Both the position numbers and the translations under genes were made by a program. From JBBQWR01 sp038210495 (GTDB lineage Bacteria > Planctomycetota > Planctomycetia > Pirellulales > DATAWG01): DNA of 46,676 bases. Below the pieces are notes generated by a model. It was not told the DNA's origin. It worked only from the letters and a program-made list of their open reading frames with translations, and ran no database searches. Positions 8,039 to 16,177 of this stretch are shown here, piece after piece; position 1 is the first letter of the stretch, and every line of letters begins with the position of its first letter. The stretch is from positions 1-46,676 of the forward strand of contig JBBQWR010000046.1 in assembly GCA_038210495.1 (NCBI GenBank), read 5' to 3'.

Positions 8039-9535
8039 TTACGCCAAATCGCGATCCTCGAACAGCGTCAGGGCCAGGAGCATGGCCACGGTGCTGTAGA
8101 GCAGGCAGTAGCCGAAGGCCATGGCCAGATAGGGCAGCGGGATGGGTAGCCCGGCGGAGATTGCGGCTTCGGTCTCGAAATGGTCCAACACCGGCAAGAC
8201 GGCGGCAATCAATTGGCCCATGAATCGCACGATGCCGTAGGAGTCCGCCACGCGCGACATCACCAGCAGCGGCACCAGATGGCCGAGGACGAAGACCGTC
8301 GCGCAAACGATCAGATTCGCCAAGAGCGGCAGCCGCGTCGAGAGAGCCACGGCGACAGCCGTCAGCATGACCGCCTCGAAGAAATTCAGCAGCAGTCCGG
8401 GCACCGTGGTGATCATCGGCTCAAAGCAAGCCTGCCAGAGCGGCTCGAGCTCGGCGCCCTCGCGCGCGTCGTACACGACCTTGTACGATACGGTGAGCAT
8501 GAACAAGGCGCCCATGTACAGGAACAACAGCGCGACGGGCAACAGGATGCCGACGAACTTGCCGATCAAGAATTGCCGTCGGCCGATCGGTTTGGAAAGC
8601 ACGGTCATCGCCGTGCGGCCTTCGATCTCGTTGGAGATCGATTCGCTGGCCGACCACACGGCCACGATGATCGCCATCGTGCGGATCATCGGGAACACGG
8701 AGATCTTCAGCATTTTGACGTCTTCGCCGAACGTGTTCTGCGGAATGAACACGTACAGGATGATCCCGAAAATACCCAGGGCCATGACCACTTGAAACAG
8801 CGGCGCGGCGGTAATCTCGCGCGAAGTCGCCAGCGCGATCGCCATGATCTTCGGCGCCAGCCACTTGAGGCCCAAGAAGGCAAGCACCAAACCGACCAGG
8901 GCCAGCGCCGTCCGCGGCGCGGCGGCCACTTGCGGATACTCGGGATTCGTGGCCCCGGTCAGTCGCAGATGGGCTTCGTCCTTGCTCAGGTTGCGAACGT
9001 TCATCTCGGACGAGGCGCCGTAAAATAGATTGTTGTCGGTCTTCGTCCACTGCCAGGGCTCGCCTCCCGCGACATCGACCCGCCGCTCGCGGGCTTCCTT
9101 GATGATGCCATACTCCGAGAACCGCACGACCAAGTCGCGGTCGCTGTCGATCGTGAACGACTCCAGTTCCGCAGGACGAAAGCTGAGCGTGAGATGATGC
9201 TCTTGGCCGTCAGGAGGAATCGATTCGGCGACGTCCAAGTTATGGCTCGCGACCAGCCTCGTCATCGAGCGAGTCAGATCGCGAACCGGCACGACGAGCG
9301 ACGAGACCGCGGCGCCGACGGCCATGATCGCGGCCAGGACGAGCACCGGCGTCAAAAAGCCCTCGCGCAGGCTGTCGTTGAAAAACGTCGTCAGTGGCCG
9401 CGAGGTCAGCCGCGCGAGACCGTAAACGATCGCCAAGATCAGCAGGCCCGCGCCGGCGCCGGCGCCGATTAGCCACGGCGGAGTCAGCCAGGTGGAGAGC
9501 GTGGCGAGCAGCAGGGGTAAAGAGCCGAGGAGCAT
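8039..9535 (-). CDS. ABC-2 type permease
   Basis: 498 residues. Two N-terminal membrane segments (about 3-45) and another near 60-85 are followed by a soluble beta-rich segment (about 90-205, with LTLSFRPAELESFTIDSDRD), then at least six membrane segments from about 210 to the end. SASESISNEIEGRTAMTVLS followed by KPIGRRQFLIGK is the cytoplasmic coupling-helix motif typical of ABC-2/ABC2_membrane permeases (E-x-E-x-x-T-x-x-x-L-x-x-P). No ATPase gene is next to it in this window, so it probably pairs with one encoded elsewhere. It could export a lipid, polysaccharide or act in gliding/secretion-type transport; the sequence does not decide. Acylphosphatase lies upstream on the same strand. Confidence 0.85.
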   Translation of the reverse strand: MLLGSLPLLLATLSTWLTPPWLIGAGAGAGLLILAIVYGLARLTSRPLTTFFNDSLREGFLTPVLVLAAIMAVGAAVSSLVVPVRDLTRSMTRLVASHNLDVAESIPPDGQEHHLTLSFRPAELESFTIDSDRDLVVRFSEYGIIKEARERRVDVAGGEPWQWTKTDNNLFYGASSEMNVRNLSKDEAHLRLTGATNPEYPQVAAAPRTALALVGLVLAFLGLKWLAPKIMAIALATSREITAAPLFQVVMALGIFGIILYVFIPQNTFGEDVKMLKISVFPMIRTMAIIVAVWSASESISNEIEGRTAMTVLSKPIGRRQFLIGKFVGILLPVALLFLYMGALFMLTVSYKVVYDAREGAELEPLWQACFEPMITTVPGLLLNFFEAVMLTAVAVALSTRLPLLANLIVCATVFVLGHLVPLLVMSRVADSYGIVRFMGQLIAAVLPVLDHFETEAAISAGLPIPLPYLAMAFGYCLLYSTVAMLLALTLFEDRDLA

Positions 9536-9658
9536 GGGCGGAGGGGAAGAAGCCGGGAGACGGGATTGACGAAGAATGGCTAAGGTCTAATGACTAATCG
9601 ATTCCTAATGACGAAGCACGAACGACTAAAAGTGCGAGGTTACGAGGATCGATCTGGA

Positions 9659-9949
9659 TCAAGCTCGGATGTGGAAGTGTGGGAATTCGCCGGTCGCTGG
9701 TGAGATGGTCGAATTGACGTCTTTGACGTGCGAGCTCATTTTTTCGCGAAGCTGGTCGATGAACCGGTCGATTTCGCTCGCTTGGCCTTCGGCGACGAGG
9801 AGCACTCGCCCGTCGGGCAGGTTTTCGACGTATCCGGTGACTTCGAACTGCTCGGCGATGCGCGCGGCCGTGTATCGGAAACCGACGCCTTGTACGCGGC
9901 CTCGGAAGTGAATCGTGCGCCGCTCGCGCCCTGGGTCGCCCACCGGCAT
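9659..9949 (-). CDS. acyP: Acylphosphatase
   Basis: 96 residues, the usual size. It hydrolyses the carboxyl-phosphate bond of acyl phosphates such as acetyl phosphate or 1,3-bisphosphoglycerate. The signature GRVQGVGFRYTA contains the phosphate loop and catalytic Arg25; the second signature GYVENLPDGRV supplies catalytic Asn43. The last strand FPHFHIRA closes the ferredoxin-like fold. It is a cytoplasmic single-domain enzyme. The gap to the ABC permease (9536-9658) contains a degraded GACTAATCG/TAATGACGAAG-type repeat related to the inverted repeat at 18074-18205. Confidence 0.95.
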   Translation of the reverse strand: MPVGDPGRERRTIHFRGRVQGVGFRYTAARIAEQFEVTGYVENLPDGRVLLVAEGQASEIDRFIDQLREKMSSHVKDVNSTISPATGEFPHFHIRA

Positions 9950-10134
9950 CCGCGCCTCGCCCGCTCGGAATCGATCGAGTTGCTAAATTGCGTTTCGCCG
10001 GTCCAGTATAGCGCGGCGCCGGGCTCCGTTCTAGGAGTTGGTTTGGCACGAAGTCGCGAGGCGATCGCCTGCCGCTACTACGAACCGCCCCAGCCGGCGG
10101 TTCGCCGACCTTGAATTAGTCGCCATTGATAGAG

Positions 10135-11364
10135 TTATTTCGGCGCGACCAGCGTGTCGAGCGGGCCGATCGCGATCGCGGTCGAGCGACTCAGCGGATA
10201 GCGGGCGAGCACGGCGGCGACCTGCTCCAGCGTGACTGCTTCGATTGTGTCCAGATCGTCTTTCACGCTCCGATACTTCTGGCGGTGGGTCCAGTTCGTC
10301 CCCACGCTGAATAGGCGTCCCCGTGGGCGTTCGCTACCTAGCACGAGGCGGCTGTTGATCTTGCTCTTGGCTTGCGATAGCTCGGCGGCGGTGAAACCAG
10401 ACTGTTCGGCTTGGCGATAGATCTTTAGCACGCGCTGCATGTTGTCGGCCGTGTACTCGGGATCGCAGCTTAAATATGTCAAAAACGTGCCGGCGCCCAT
10501 GTACTCGTAATGGTGCAGACTGGCGTGTTCGGCGATTCCCGGGTCGACCAATTCCCAATACAGCCGACTGCCCGAGTCGTCCCCGAGCATCGTCGTCAGG
10601 AGCTTGGCGGGATAGCGATCGTCGTCGGTCGCGGAGGGCCCGGTCGCCATTTCGAGAAGATATTCCTGAGTGGCGGACGACTTGGTCACGACCTCGAAGC
10701 TGGGTGTGGACGGCGCGGGCGAAATTTCCCGCGGCGCGTCCATCGTCTGCCAATCGCCGCAAACTTTTTCGGCGGCGGCGACGAGCGAATCGAAATCGAT
10801 TCGTCCCGCGCCGGCCAGGATGATATTGCCGGGCGAATAGCGGCGTGCGAAATACTGCCGCATCGCATCGACCGGTAGCGCGCCGACGCTTTCGGCCGTG
10901 CCCAGCACGCTCCGGCCGAGCGGATGCCGGCCGAAGTGTGCGGCTCGGCACTTGTCGTCGGCCCCGAACGGCGGCTGGTCTTCGTACATCTTGATCTCTT
11001 CGATGATCACCTGTTTTTCGGTGTTGAAATCTTCTTCGCGAAGCGCCGGGCGGAGGATGTCTCCCAGCAGCCCGACGATCTGCGATTGGAATTCCGGCAG
11101 GACAGCCGCGTAGTAGACGGTGCTCTCTTCGCTCGTGAAGGCGTTGTAATGGGCGCCCATCTCGTCGAACTCGCGATTGACGTCTTCGGCACTGCGAGTG
11201 GCTGTGCCCTTGAACGCCATGTGCTCCAGAAAATGGCTCACGCCGGCGATCTCGTCCGATTCGTCCCGGGCGCCCGTCTGCACGAAGAACCCTAGAGCGG
11301 TCGAATGCGCCTCGGCGTTGGCTTCGGCAACGACTTCCAGCCCGTTAGCCAGTGTGGCTCGCAT
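10135..11364 (-). CDS. M16 family zinc peptidase, active subunit of a pair
   Basis: 409 residues from ATG 11364 (GTG 11373 is possible; the frame stays open to 11499 but that part is encoded by a hairpin repeat). The inverted zinc motif HFLEH is at 44-48, in GVSHFLEHMAFKGT, with the third ligand in VIIEEIKMYED near residue 122. The C-terminal half has the M16 fold but the substrate-binding Arg/Tyr pair is not recognisable: DPGIAEHASLHHYEY stands where R-x-x-G-L-x-Y is expected. The gene upstream on the same strand (11504-12739) has the opposite pattern, so the two probably form one heterodimeric protease, as in known bacterial M16B pairs and mitochondrial processing peptidase. Likely cytoplasmic; no signal peptide. 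Confidence 0.9.
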   Translation of the reverse strand: MRATLANGLEVVAEANAEAHSTALGFFVQTGARDESDEIAGVSHFLEHMAFKGTATRSAEDVNREFDEMGAHYNAFTSEESTVYYAAVLPEFQSQIVGLLGDILRPALREEDFNTEKQVIIEEIKMYEDQPPFGADDKCRAAHFGRHPLGRSVLGTAESVGALPVDAMRQYFARRYSPGNIILAGAGRIDFDSLVAAAEKVCGDWQTMDAPREISPAPSTPSFEVVTKSSATQEYLLEMATGPSATDDDRYPAKLLTTMLGDDSGSRLYWELVDPGIAEHASLHHYEYMGAGTFLTYLSCDPEYTADNMQRVLKIYRQAEQSGFTAAELSQAKSKINSRLVLGSERPRGRLFSVGTNWTHRQKYRSVKDDLDTIEAVTLEQVAAVLARYPLSRSTAIAIGPLDTLVAPK

Positions 11365-11474
11365 GAATTCCACGAGGTTTACTCCGTATTCGAAATGGGC
11401 GCCTGACAATCCACTTCCGTGGAGGAGGGCAGGGAAATGGAGAGTCGGTGTTGGCGGCGTTCCCTCACCCCAGC

Positions 11475-11495
11475 CCTCTCCCACAGGGAGAGGGA
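11475..11495. repeat. Perfect 9-bp stem hairpin in the M16 pair
   Basis: CCCTCTCCC / GGGAGAGGG with an ACA loop, preceded by CCTCACCCCAG. It lies between the two M16 genes and is of a type scattered through many bacterial genomes. It is not followed by a U-run on the minus strand, so readthrough is likely; it could affect the ratio or stability of the two messages. Confidence 0.7.
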
Positions 11496-11503
11496 GCATT
11501 GCG

Positions 11504-12739
11504 TTACAAATTCACTTCTAGTTTTTGCGATCCGAGCGTCAGCACGGTGAAGTCGCGCGGCGGATGGGCCGTCAAATAAGCGTTGATCGATTCGCAGCTC
11601 AGGGCGTCGACCAGTTGGCCGATCTCGTCGAGCGTTCGCACTTTGCCCAAGTGATACCAATCCCGGGCGACCGCCGAGCTGCGAGCCGAGCTCGATTCCT
11701 GCTGCATGACGAGTGAGCTTTTCACTCTCGCTTTGAGCCGCTGTAGCTCGTGCGGCTCGACGCCCGATGCCAGTCGCTTCAGCTCGCTAAGCGTGACGTC
11801 CAATGTCTCTTGTGCCCGCTGGGCCGTCGTGCCCGCGTAGCACATGACGCTGGCCCGATCGCGGAGCGTGTGGTACGAGGCATACACGGTGTAGCACAAG
11901 CCCCGCTTCTCGCGAACTTCGCTGAACAGCCGGGAGCTCATCCCGCCGCTCAATACGCCGATCGCGCCCGAGGCCTGAAAGTAATCGGGATGACGATAGG
12001 GCACGCTGTCGAACGCGATGCCGATGTGCGTCTGGTTGCCCTCGTGATCGATGTGGCCGACTTGCTCGCCCCGCTGGCCGGTGATCGGCTCTCCCGTGAC
12101 ATGCGGCTTCCAGTCGCCGAGCAGCCCGCCCACCAGATCGACAAGTCGATCCCAATCCACCCGGCCGGCCACGCCCAGGATGGCCCCATTGGGTCGGTAG
12201 GTGTCCGTGTAGTTTTGGCGAATTTCGTCGATCGCGATCGATTCGAGCGCGGTCATTTCGCCTTCGCTCGGTCGTCCCCACGGATCCGGATAATGTCGGC
12301 GGCGCAGGTTCAACATCACCTTGTGGGCCGGCTCGTCTTCGACCGCCCGGAGCTCTTGAATCGCCACCAGCCGTCCGGCTTCGAGTTGATCTTCCGGCAA
12401 TCGGGCGCGCCGCAGCAGATCGGCGTAGATCGTCAGGGCAGCCGGCAGGTTTTTGGCGAGCGTCGCGCCGCTGAAGCTCGAATGCACGGTCGAGACCGAT
12501 TCGCCCCTGTTGACGCCCAAATTTTCCAGAGCTTCCAGGAACGCCCGGCTGTCGCGATCACCGGCGCCGCGCAGGGCCATTTCGCAGGTCAGAACGCTCA
12601 GGCCGAGGCGGTCGGTCGGGTCTAGCGCCGTGCCTGCCGGAATCAGCAGCGTGAACGCGGCCGACTCCATCGACTCGGTGGTGTCGGCGACAAGAACCAG
12701 GCCGTTGGCGAATGTATGGTTTCGGATCGTCTGCGTCAC
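11504..12739 (-). CDS. M16 family protein, non-catalytic partner subunit
   Basis: 411 residues. The N-terminal half aligns with M16 peptidases, but the zinc motif has degenerated: where the partner has GVSHFLEHMAFKG this has GLSVLTCEMALRG, so both His and the Glu are lost. The C-terminal half keeps the substrate-contact motif REKRGLCYTVYA with the Arg/Tyr pair (Arg279, Tyr283). This is the known arrangement for the inactive subunit of M16B heterodimers. It is the first gene of the pair on the minus strand, 139 bp before the catalytic one. It probably holds the peptide in the closed clamshell (inference from the family). No signal peptide is visible. Confidence 0.9.
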   Translation of the reverse strand: MTQTIRNHTFANGLVLVADTTESMESAAFTLLIPAGTALDPTDRLGLSVLTCEMALRGAGDRDSRAFLEALENLGVNRGESVSTVHSSFSGATLAKNLPAALTIYADLLRRARLPEDQLEAGRLVAIQELRAVEDEPAHKVMLNLRRRHYPDPWGRPSEGEMTALESIAIDEIRQNYTDTYRPNGAILGVAGRVDWDRLVDLVGGLLGDWKPHVTGEPITGQRGEQVGHIDHEGNQTHIGIAFDSVPYRHPDYFQASGAIGVLSGGMSSRLFSEVREKRGLCYTVYASYHTLRDRASVMCYAGTTAQRAQETLDVTLSELKRLASGVEPHELQRLKARVKSSLVMQQESSSARSSAVARDWYHLGKVRTLDEIGQLVDALSCESINAYLTAHPPRDFTVLTLGSQKLEVNL

Positions 12740-12849
12740 GTTGAGCCAGCCAGGGATCGCGGTTCGAGAAAAGGCCGCCGCAATGCGAATCTATCGATTC
12801 GACCACGCGGAAATGCAGCGAGCGGCAAGCTGGCAGCCTAACCCCTGGC

Positions 12850-13545
12850 CTACGAATAGGCAACCTCGACGACTTTGTAAATCGTCCTGGCTTTGTTGAA
12901 TCCCAAGTGTCGATAGAGGCGGATCGCGCCTTCGTTCTGCGAGGTGACCTCCAGGAAGACGTGCTTCAGGGCCGCCTCGCTAAAGCCTTGCATAGCCTTG
13001 AGCATTAAGGCCCGTCCCAATCCCCGGCTGCGGTGCTCGGGCGCCACTCCCAAATTCTGGACGGCGCCCATCCCATTGCGGTCGACGATCCCTTGAATCG
13101 TGCCACAATATTCCACTTCCACCAACGCGGCGGGCAGCCGCGGCTTATCCTTCGGAAATCCGCTCTTATACCCACTGCGGACGCAAAAACCGTCTAAATT
13201 ACCAAAGTCGGCCGAGGCCGGATCATCGCTTGTGTCAACGTTGCTGGCGTCAACGTCAGCCAATATGGGATCGAAAGTGACCAACCAAGTCGCGCCGGCC
13301 AAAAAGCCGGGCTTCTGCCGAATCTCGCCCATCAGTCGAGAACAGCCGATTCGTTCACCCAAGCAGGGAAAAACGTTCGCGTCGATCTCGTCGCGAAAGC
13401 TACGAAATTTCGTCTCGGCGTGGGCTTCAACTAACGACTCGTCCCAAGGTACAAATCTATAGCCAGCCGGAAGTTGCGGCGCGGCGATGGATCGGCCCTT
13501 CAGGTCGATCTCCATCCGAAACCGCTTGAAATACGTTAGACCCAT
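12850..13545 (-). CDS. GNAT-family N-acetyltransferase
   Basis: 231 residues from ATG 13545 (MGLTYFKRFRMEIDLKG); the frame opens further to 13587 but that extension is short and has no better start signal. The acetyl-CoA binding motif A is AVQNLGVAPEHRSRGLGRAL, with the R-x-x-G-x-G loop at about residues 180-185, followed by NEGAIRLYRHLGF, the motif B region with the usual Tyr. The N-terminal 130 residues are an extension with an unknown fold. It transfers an acetyl group from acetyl-CoA; whether to a protein, antibiotic or small amine cannot be told. It lies 110 bp upstream of the M16 pair on the same strand and might be co-transcribed. Confidence 0.88.
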   Translation of the reverse strand: MGLTYFKRFRMEIDLKGRSIAAPQLPAGYRFVPWDESLVEAHAETKFRSFRDEIDANVFPCLGERIGCSRLMGEIRQKPGFLAGATWLVTFDPILADVDASNVDTSDDPASADFGNLDGFCVRSGYKSGFPKDKPRLPAALVEVEYCGTIQGIVDRNGMGAVQNLGVAPEHRSRGLGRALMLKAMQGFSEAALKHVFLEVTSQNEGAIRLYRHLGFNKARTIYKVVEVAYS

Positions 13546-13761
13546 CGCTCGTAGCCTTGTGTGGGCTCCGACTCTCTCGTTCGCCAAACGCCCAGCGGCG
13601 TTACAACCTCATCCGCGCAGCGCTCAACCGGGTCTGAGCAAAAGGGGCCGAAGAAGCCTCAAGTAATCTATCCGTTAGTAACGGGGGGGTCAACTTTTTT
13701 TCTCCGCCGAAACCATTCAGTCGCTGCTTTTCTTGGCGGCAAAGGAACGGTTGTGTCGTCT

Positions 13762-13841
13762 ACATAGCCGCGGCATTCTGCCGCGCCGCCCCGTCATTGG
13801 GACAGTTTTCTTGACGGCGCAGCAGGATGCCGCGGCTATGT
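13762..13841. repeat. Paired palindromic element, copy B
   Basis: Left arm 13762-13788 (ACATAGCCGCGGCATTCTGC then CGCGCCG) and right arm 13815-13841 (CGGCGCAGCAGGATGCCGCG then GCTATGT) are inverse copies separated by 26 bp, so the whole can fold into one long hairpin. The surrounding gene-free stretch 13546-13910 has a G7 run and T7 run near 13684-13701 and nothing else I can interpret. The ATPase gene starts 70 bp after the right arm. Confidence 0.85.
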
Positions 13842-13910
13842 GCTCGGCCGCGACGCCGATCCTTTGCCGGCCTCCTTCTGAACTTTGCCGCCCGAACGTA
13901 TACTTGACGA

Positions 13911-14795
13911 ATGGACGAACAGGGCCGATTGAGCACCGGAATTCCGACGCTGGACAAGCACCTGGGAGGCGGGCTGCTCCCGGGGACTTTGACGGTTTTG
14001 GCGGGCGCCACCGGCATCGGCAAGACCCAACTGGGGCTCCATTTTCTCGACGCCGGGCTGCGGCAGGAGTCGCGCCGCGGAGTGATTTTCGATATGTCGT
14101 CCCGCGGCGATTCGCAAAACCACGCCGCCTATGCGGCCGAGCGGTTCAACTGGCAGGTCCATCCAATGGCCACCGACCATCCGCCCCTGGCCGAGAGCAC
14201 GTGGACCGTCGATGGTGAACTCGGCGACTATCTGAATCTATTTCAGCAGTCGGGTCAGCGGGTCACGCAGCGCGACCTGGGCTTCGACAAGTGGCTCGAC
14301 TGGAAGGCCGATCTCGCCCGGCAATTGGCGACCGTCATCTTTTTCTTCTACGGCCATTTTATCCGCGGCGTGCGGCGGGCGGTCGTCGACGGCATGGAAC
14401 CGGTCGAGCGGCCAAGCGAATCGATTCAGTTCGAGCTATTCGAATACATCTATCAGCAGATCTTGCGGAAAGATTCCGACTGGGTCGCGCGCGATTTATT
14501 TCGCGAGCACTTTCGCGCCCATCAAGCCGAGGTCGAGCGGCATTCCTACGACCACCGGCGGATCGGCTGCCAACTGTTGTACACGACGCGCGAAAACATG
14601 CTCGAAGACCTGATCGGCCGCCCGCTTGATGAAGGGGACGTGCTGTCGAACGCCAACACGGTGATCTTCCTGGGGCGCGTGCGAGAAGGAAATCGACTCG
14701 GCCGGGCCCTCTACATCGCCAAGCATCGCGGCAGCGCGTGTTCCGAGGAATTGATTCCCTACTGCATTACCGACAAGGGCATTGAAGTGTCCTGA
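13911..14795 (+). CDS. RecA/KaiC-like ATPase
   Basis: 294 residues, a single RecA-type ATPase domain of the KaiC/RadA-like branch. The start STGIPTLDKHLGGGLLPGTL is the conserved KaiC opening; Walker A is GATGIGKT (32-39); the Walker B strand is probably RRAVVDGMEP. After that comes a helical insert (PSESIQFELFEYIYQQIL and following) and a C-terminal strand region LGRALYIAKHRGSA. No second ATPase domain and no zinc motif, so it is neither RadA nor double-domain KaiC. The role is unknown; relatives sense ATP state or load onto DNA or partner proteins. It is followed 103 bp later by rluA-type gene on the same strand. Confidence 0.82.
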   Translation: MDEQGRLSTGIPTLDKHLGGGLLPGTLTVLAGATGIGKTQLGLHFLDAGLRQESRRGVIFDMSSRGDSQNHAAYAAERFNWQVHPMATDHPPLAESTWTVDGELGDYLNLFQQSGQRVTQRDLGFDKWLDWKADLARQLATVIFFFYGHFIRGVRRAVVDGMEPVERPSESIQFELFEYIYQQILRKDSDWVARDLFREHFRAHQAEVERHSYDHRRIGCQLLYTTRENMLEDLIGRPLDEGDVLSNANTVIFLGRVREGNRLGRALYIAKHRGSACSEELIPYCITDKGIEVS

Positions 14796-14837
14796 CGTAT
14801 TTTTTCAACTTTGAGACCATTCTAATTTTCGACCGCC

Positions 14838-14867
14838 GGACAGCGAGCTTACGCTCCCCGCTCGCTT
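14838..14867. repeat. Dispersed 30-bp repeat, intergenic copy
   Basis: GGACAGCGAGCTTACGCTCC then CCGCTCGCTT. It matches the segment 24101-24130 inside the fused M16 gene at 25 of the first 28 positions. GCGAG and CTCGC at its ends can pair. The T-run TTTTC downstream could make it terminator-like for the ATPase gene, but the stem is weak. Confidence 0.6.
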
Positions 14868-14898
14868 TTCATTCCCGTCTCCCGACTTTCCCCTCCCC

Positions 14899-15861
14899 AT
14901 GCCCGACACGATCTACCGCGTCCTGCCGCAGCAAAAAGACCAAACGGTCGCGGCCTGCCTGCGCCAGTGGCTGCCGGAGTCGTCGTGGGGCCAGATCCAT
15001 CGATTGCTCAAGAGCCGGCAGGTGATGATTAACGGCAACTTGTGCGTCGACGCCGGTCGACGGCTGAAATTGCAGGACGTCATCAAAGTGCTGCCCCATC
15101 CGGCCGAGGCGCCGCCGAAGGCCGACGATCTCGTAATTCGCCACCTGGACGAGCATGTCGTGGTGGTCGAAAAGCCATTTGGCGTGACATCCAACCGGCA
15201 CAAGGACGAGCAGGAGTGGCCGGCTCGGCGCAAGCAAATCCAACCGACGCTCGACGAAATGCTCCGCCGGGTCGTCGCCCGCATGGACCCGCGCCTGAAA
15301 AAGCGCAAAGGCGTTCCGCCCCCCGTCCGCTCCGTGCATCGACTGGATCGCGACACGAGTGGGCTGATGGTTTACGCCCGCACCGTGCGAGCCGAGCGGC
15401 ATTTGGGCGAGCAATTTCGCAGCCACACGACCCAGCGCCACTATATCGCGATCGTCCACGGCTCGGTTCAGGCGCAAACGATCACCTCGCGGCTCGTGCG
15501 CGATCGCGGCGACGGCCGGCGCGGCAGCACCGAAGTCCCGAACGTCGGCAAGATCGCAACGACGCATATTCGCCCGATCGATCAATTGCCCGGCTATACG
15601 ATGATCGAGTGCCGCTTGGAAACGGGCCGGACGCACCAAATTCGGATCCACCTTTCGGAGCTGGGCCATCCGGTCTGCGGCGACAAGGTTTATTTCCAAT
15701 CGCGATTCGGCAAACCCATCGCCGATTCCAGTCGCGCCCCGCGCCTTGCGCTCCACGCGGCGGAGCTAGGCTTCGTGCATCCGATGACCGAGGATCTTCG
15801 CCATTTCACGATGCCCCTGCCCCCCGACTTGAAGCAATTCTGGGATCGCTTGCGGGGATAG
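14899..15861 (+). CDS. RluA-family pseudouridine synthase
   Basis: 320 residues. It converts uridine to pseudouridine in rRNA or tRNA. An S4 RNA-binding domain occupies about residues 14-65 (SSWGQIHRLLKSRQVMINGN). The catalytic domain begins near 80; HRLDRDTSGL holds catalytic Asp150, and VVVVEKPFGV, YIAIVHG and RTHQIRIHLSELGHPVCGD are the other family motifs. A 35-residue basic insert lies between VTSNRHKDEQEW and the HRLD motif (residues 103-140, rich in Arg/Lys), longer than in E. coli RluC/RluD, so the exact target site cannot be assigned. It ends about 316 bp before rpsB. Confidence 0.93.
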   Translation: MPDTIYRVLPQQKDQTVAACLRQWLPESSWGQIHRLLKSRQVMINGNLCVDAGRRLKLQDVIKVLPHPAEAPPKADDLVIRHLDEHVVVVEKPFGVTSNRHKDEQEWPARRKQIQPTLDEMLRRVVARMDPRLKKRKGVPPPVRSVHRLDRDTSGLMVYARTVRAERHLGEQFRSHTTQRHYIAIVHGSVQAQTITSRLVRDRGDGRRGSTEVPNVGKIATTHIRPIDQLPGYTMIECRLETGRTHQIRIHLSELGHPVCGDKVYFQSRFGKPIADSSRAPRLALHAAELGFVHPMTEDLRHFTMPLPPDLKQFWDRLRG

Positions 15862-15969
15862 GCCGGTCTGCAATTTTTTTGGGCGGTTCCGTTCCCGTCC
15901 ACTAGGACGCCCCCATGTCTGCTCCCGCCGCAGACGTTAATAAAGAGCCACGCACGCAGATCACCCCAA

Positions 15970-15998
15970 TTGACCCTTTTCCGGTCAACTGATACGTT
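15970..15998 (+). promoter_or_regulatory. Candidate rpsB promoter
   Basis: TTGACC at 15970-15975, a 17-bp spacer, then TACGTT at 15993-15998. The -35 box forms a perfect 6-bp inverted repeat with GGTCAA in the spacer. It would start transcription near 16005 and give a leader of about 170 nt before the rpsB GTG. The gene-free stretch 15862-16177 otherwise contains the hairpin at 16114-16133 and the ribosome-binding site. Confidence 0.5.
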
Positions 15999-16113
15999 TA
16001 AGGGCTTCCCTCGTGCCCGATTGTGATGGCAATTTCAGAGGCCCGAGGTTGGTTTCCGCATTCGTCCCATTTTCACTCTGTTTTTATTTTAGCCCAACGC
16101 CGGATAGGGATCG

Positions 16114-16133
16114 CGCCGCGTAATTTCGCGGCG
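16114..16133 (+). promoter_or_regulatory. Hairpin in the rpsB leader
   Basis: CGCCGCG / CGCGGCG with loop TAATTT, 45 nt upstream of the rpsB start codon. Many bacteria control rpsB by feedback binding of S2 to its leader; whether this stem does so is only a guess. It is not followed by a U-run, though a CCCTTTTTTC stretch follows 20 nt later. Confidence 0.4.
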
Positions 16134-16177
16134 GCCCGCGAGGCCGGTGTGCCCTTTTTTCACCCCAGGAGATCCTT

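Noticed and set aside
7911..8306. Minus-strand frame ending ITLEEAGAAIDEAIAADRQ as a PIN antitoxin
   Set aside because: It overlaps the ABC permease gene, and no antitoxin family could be recognised in the short piece that does not.
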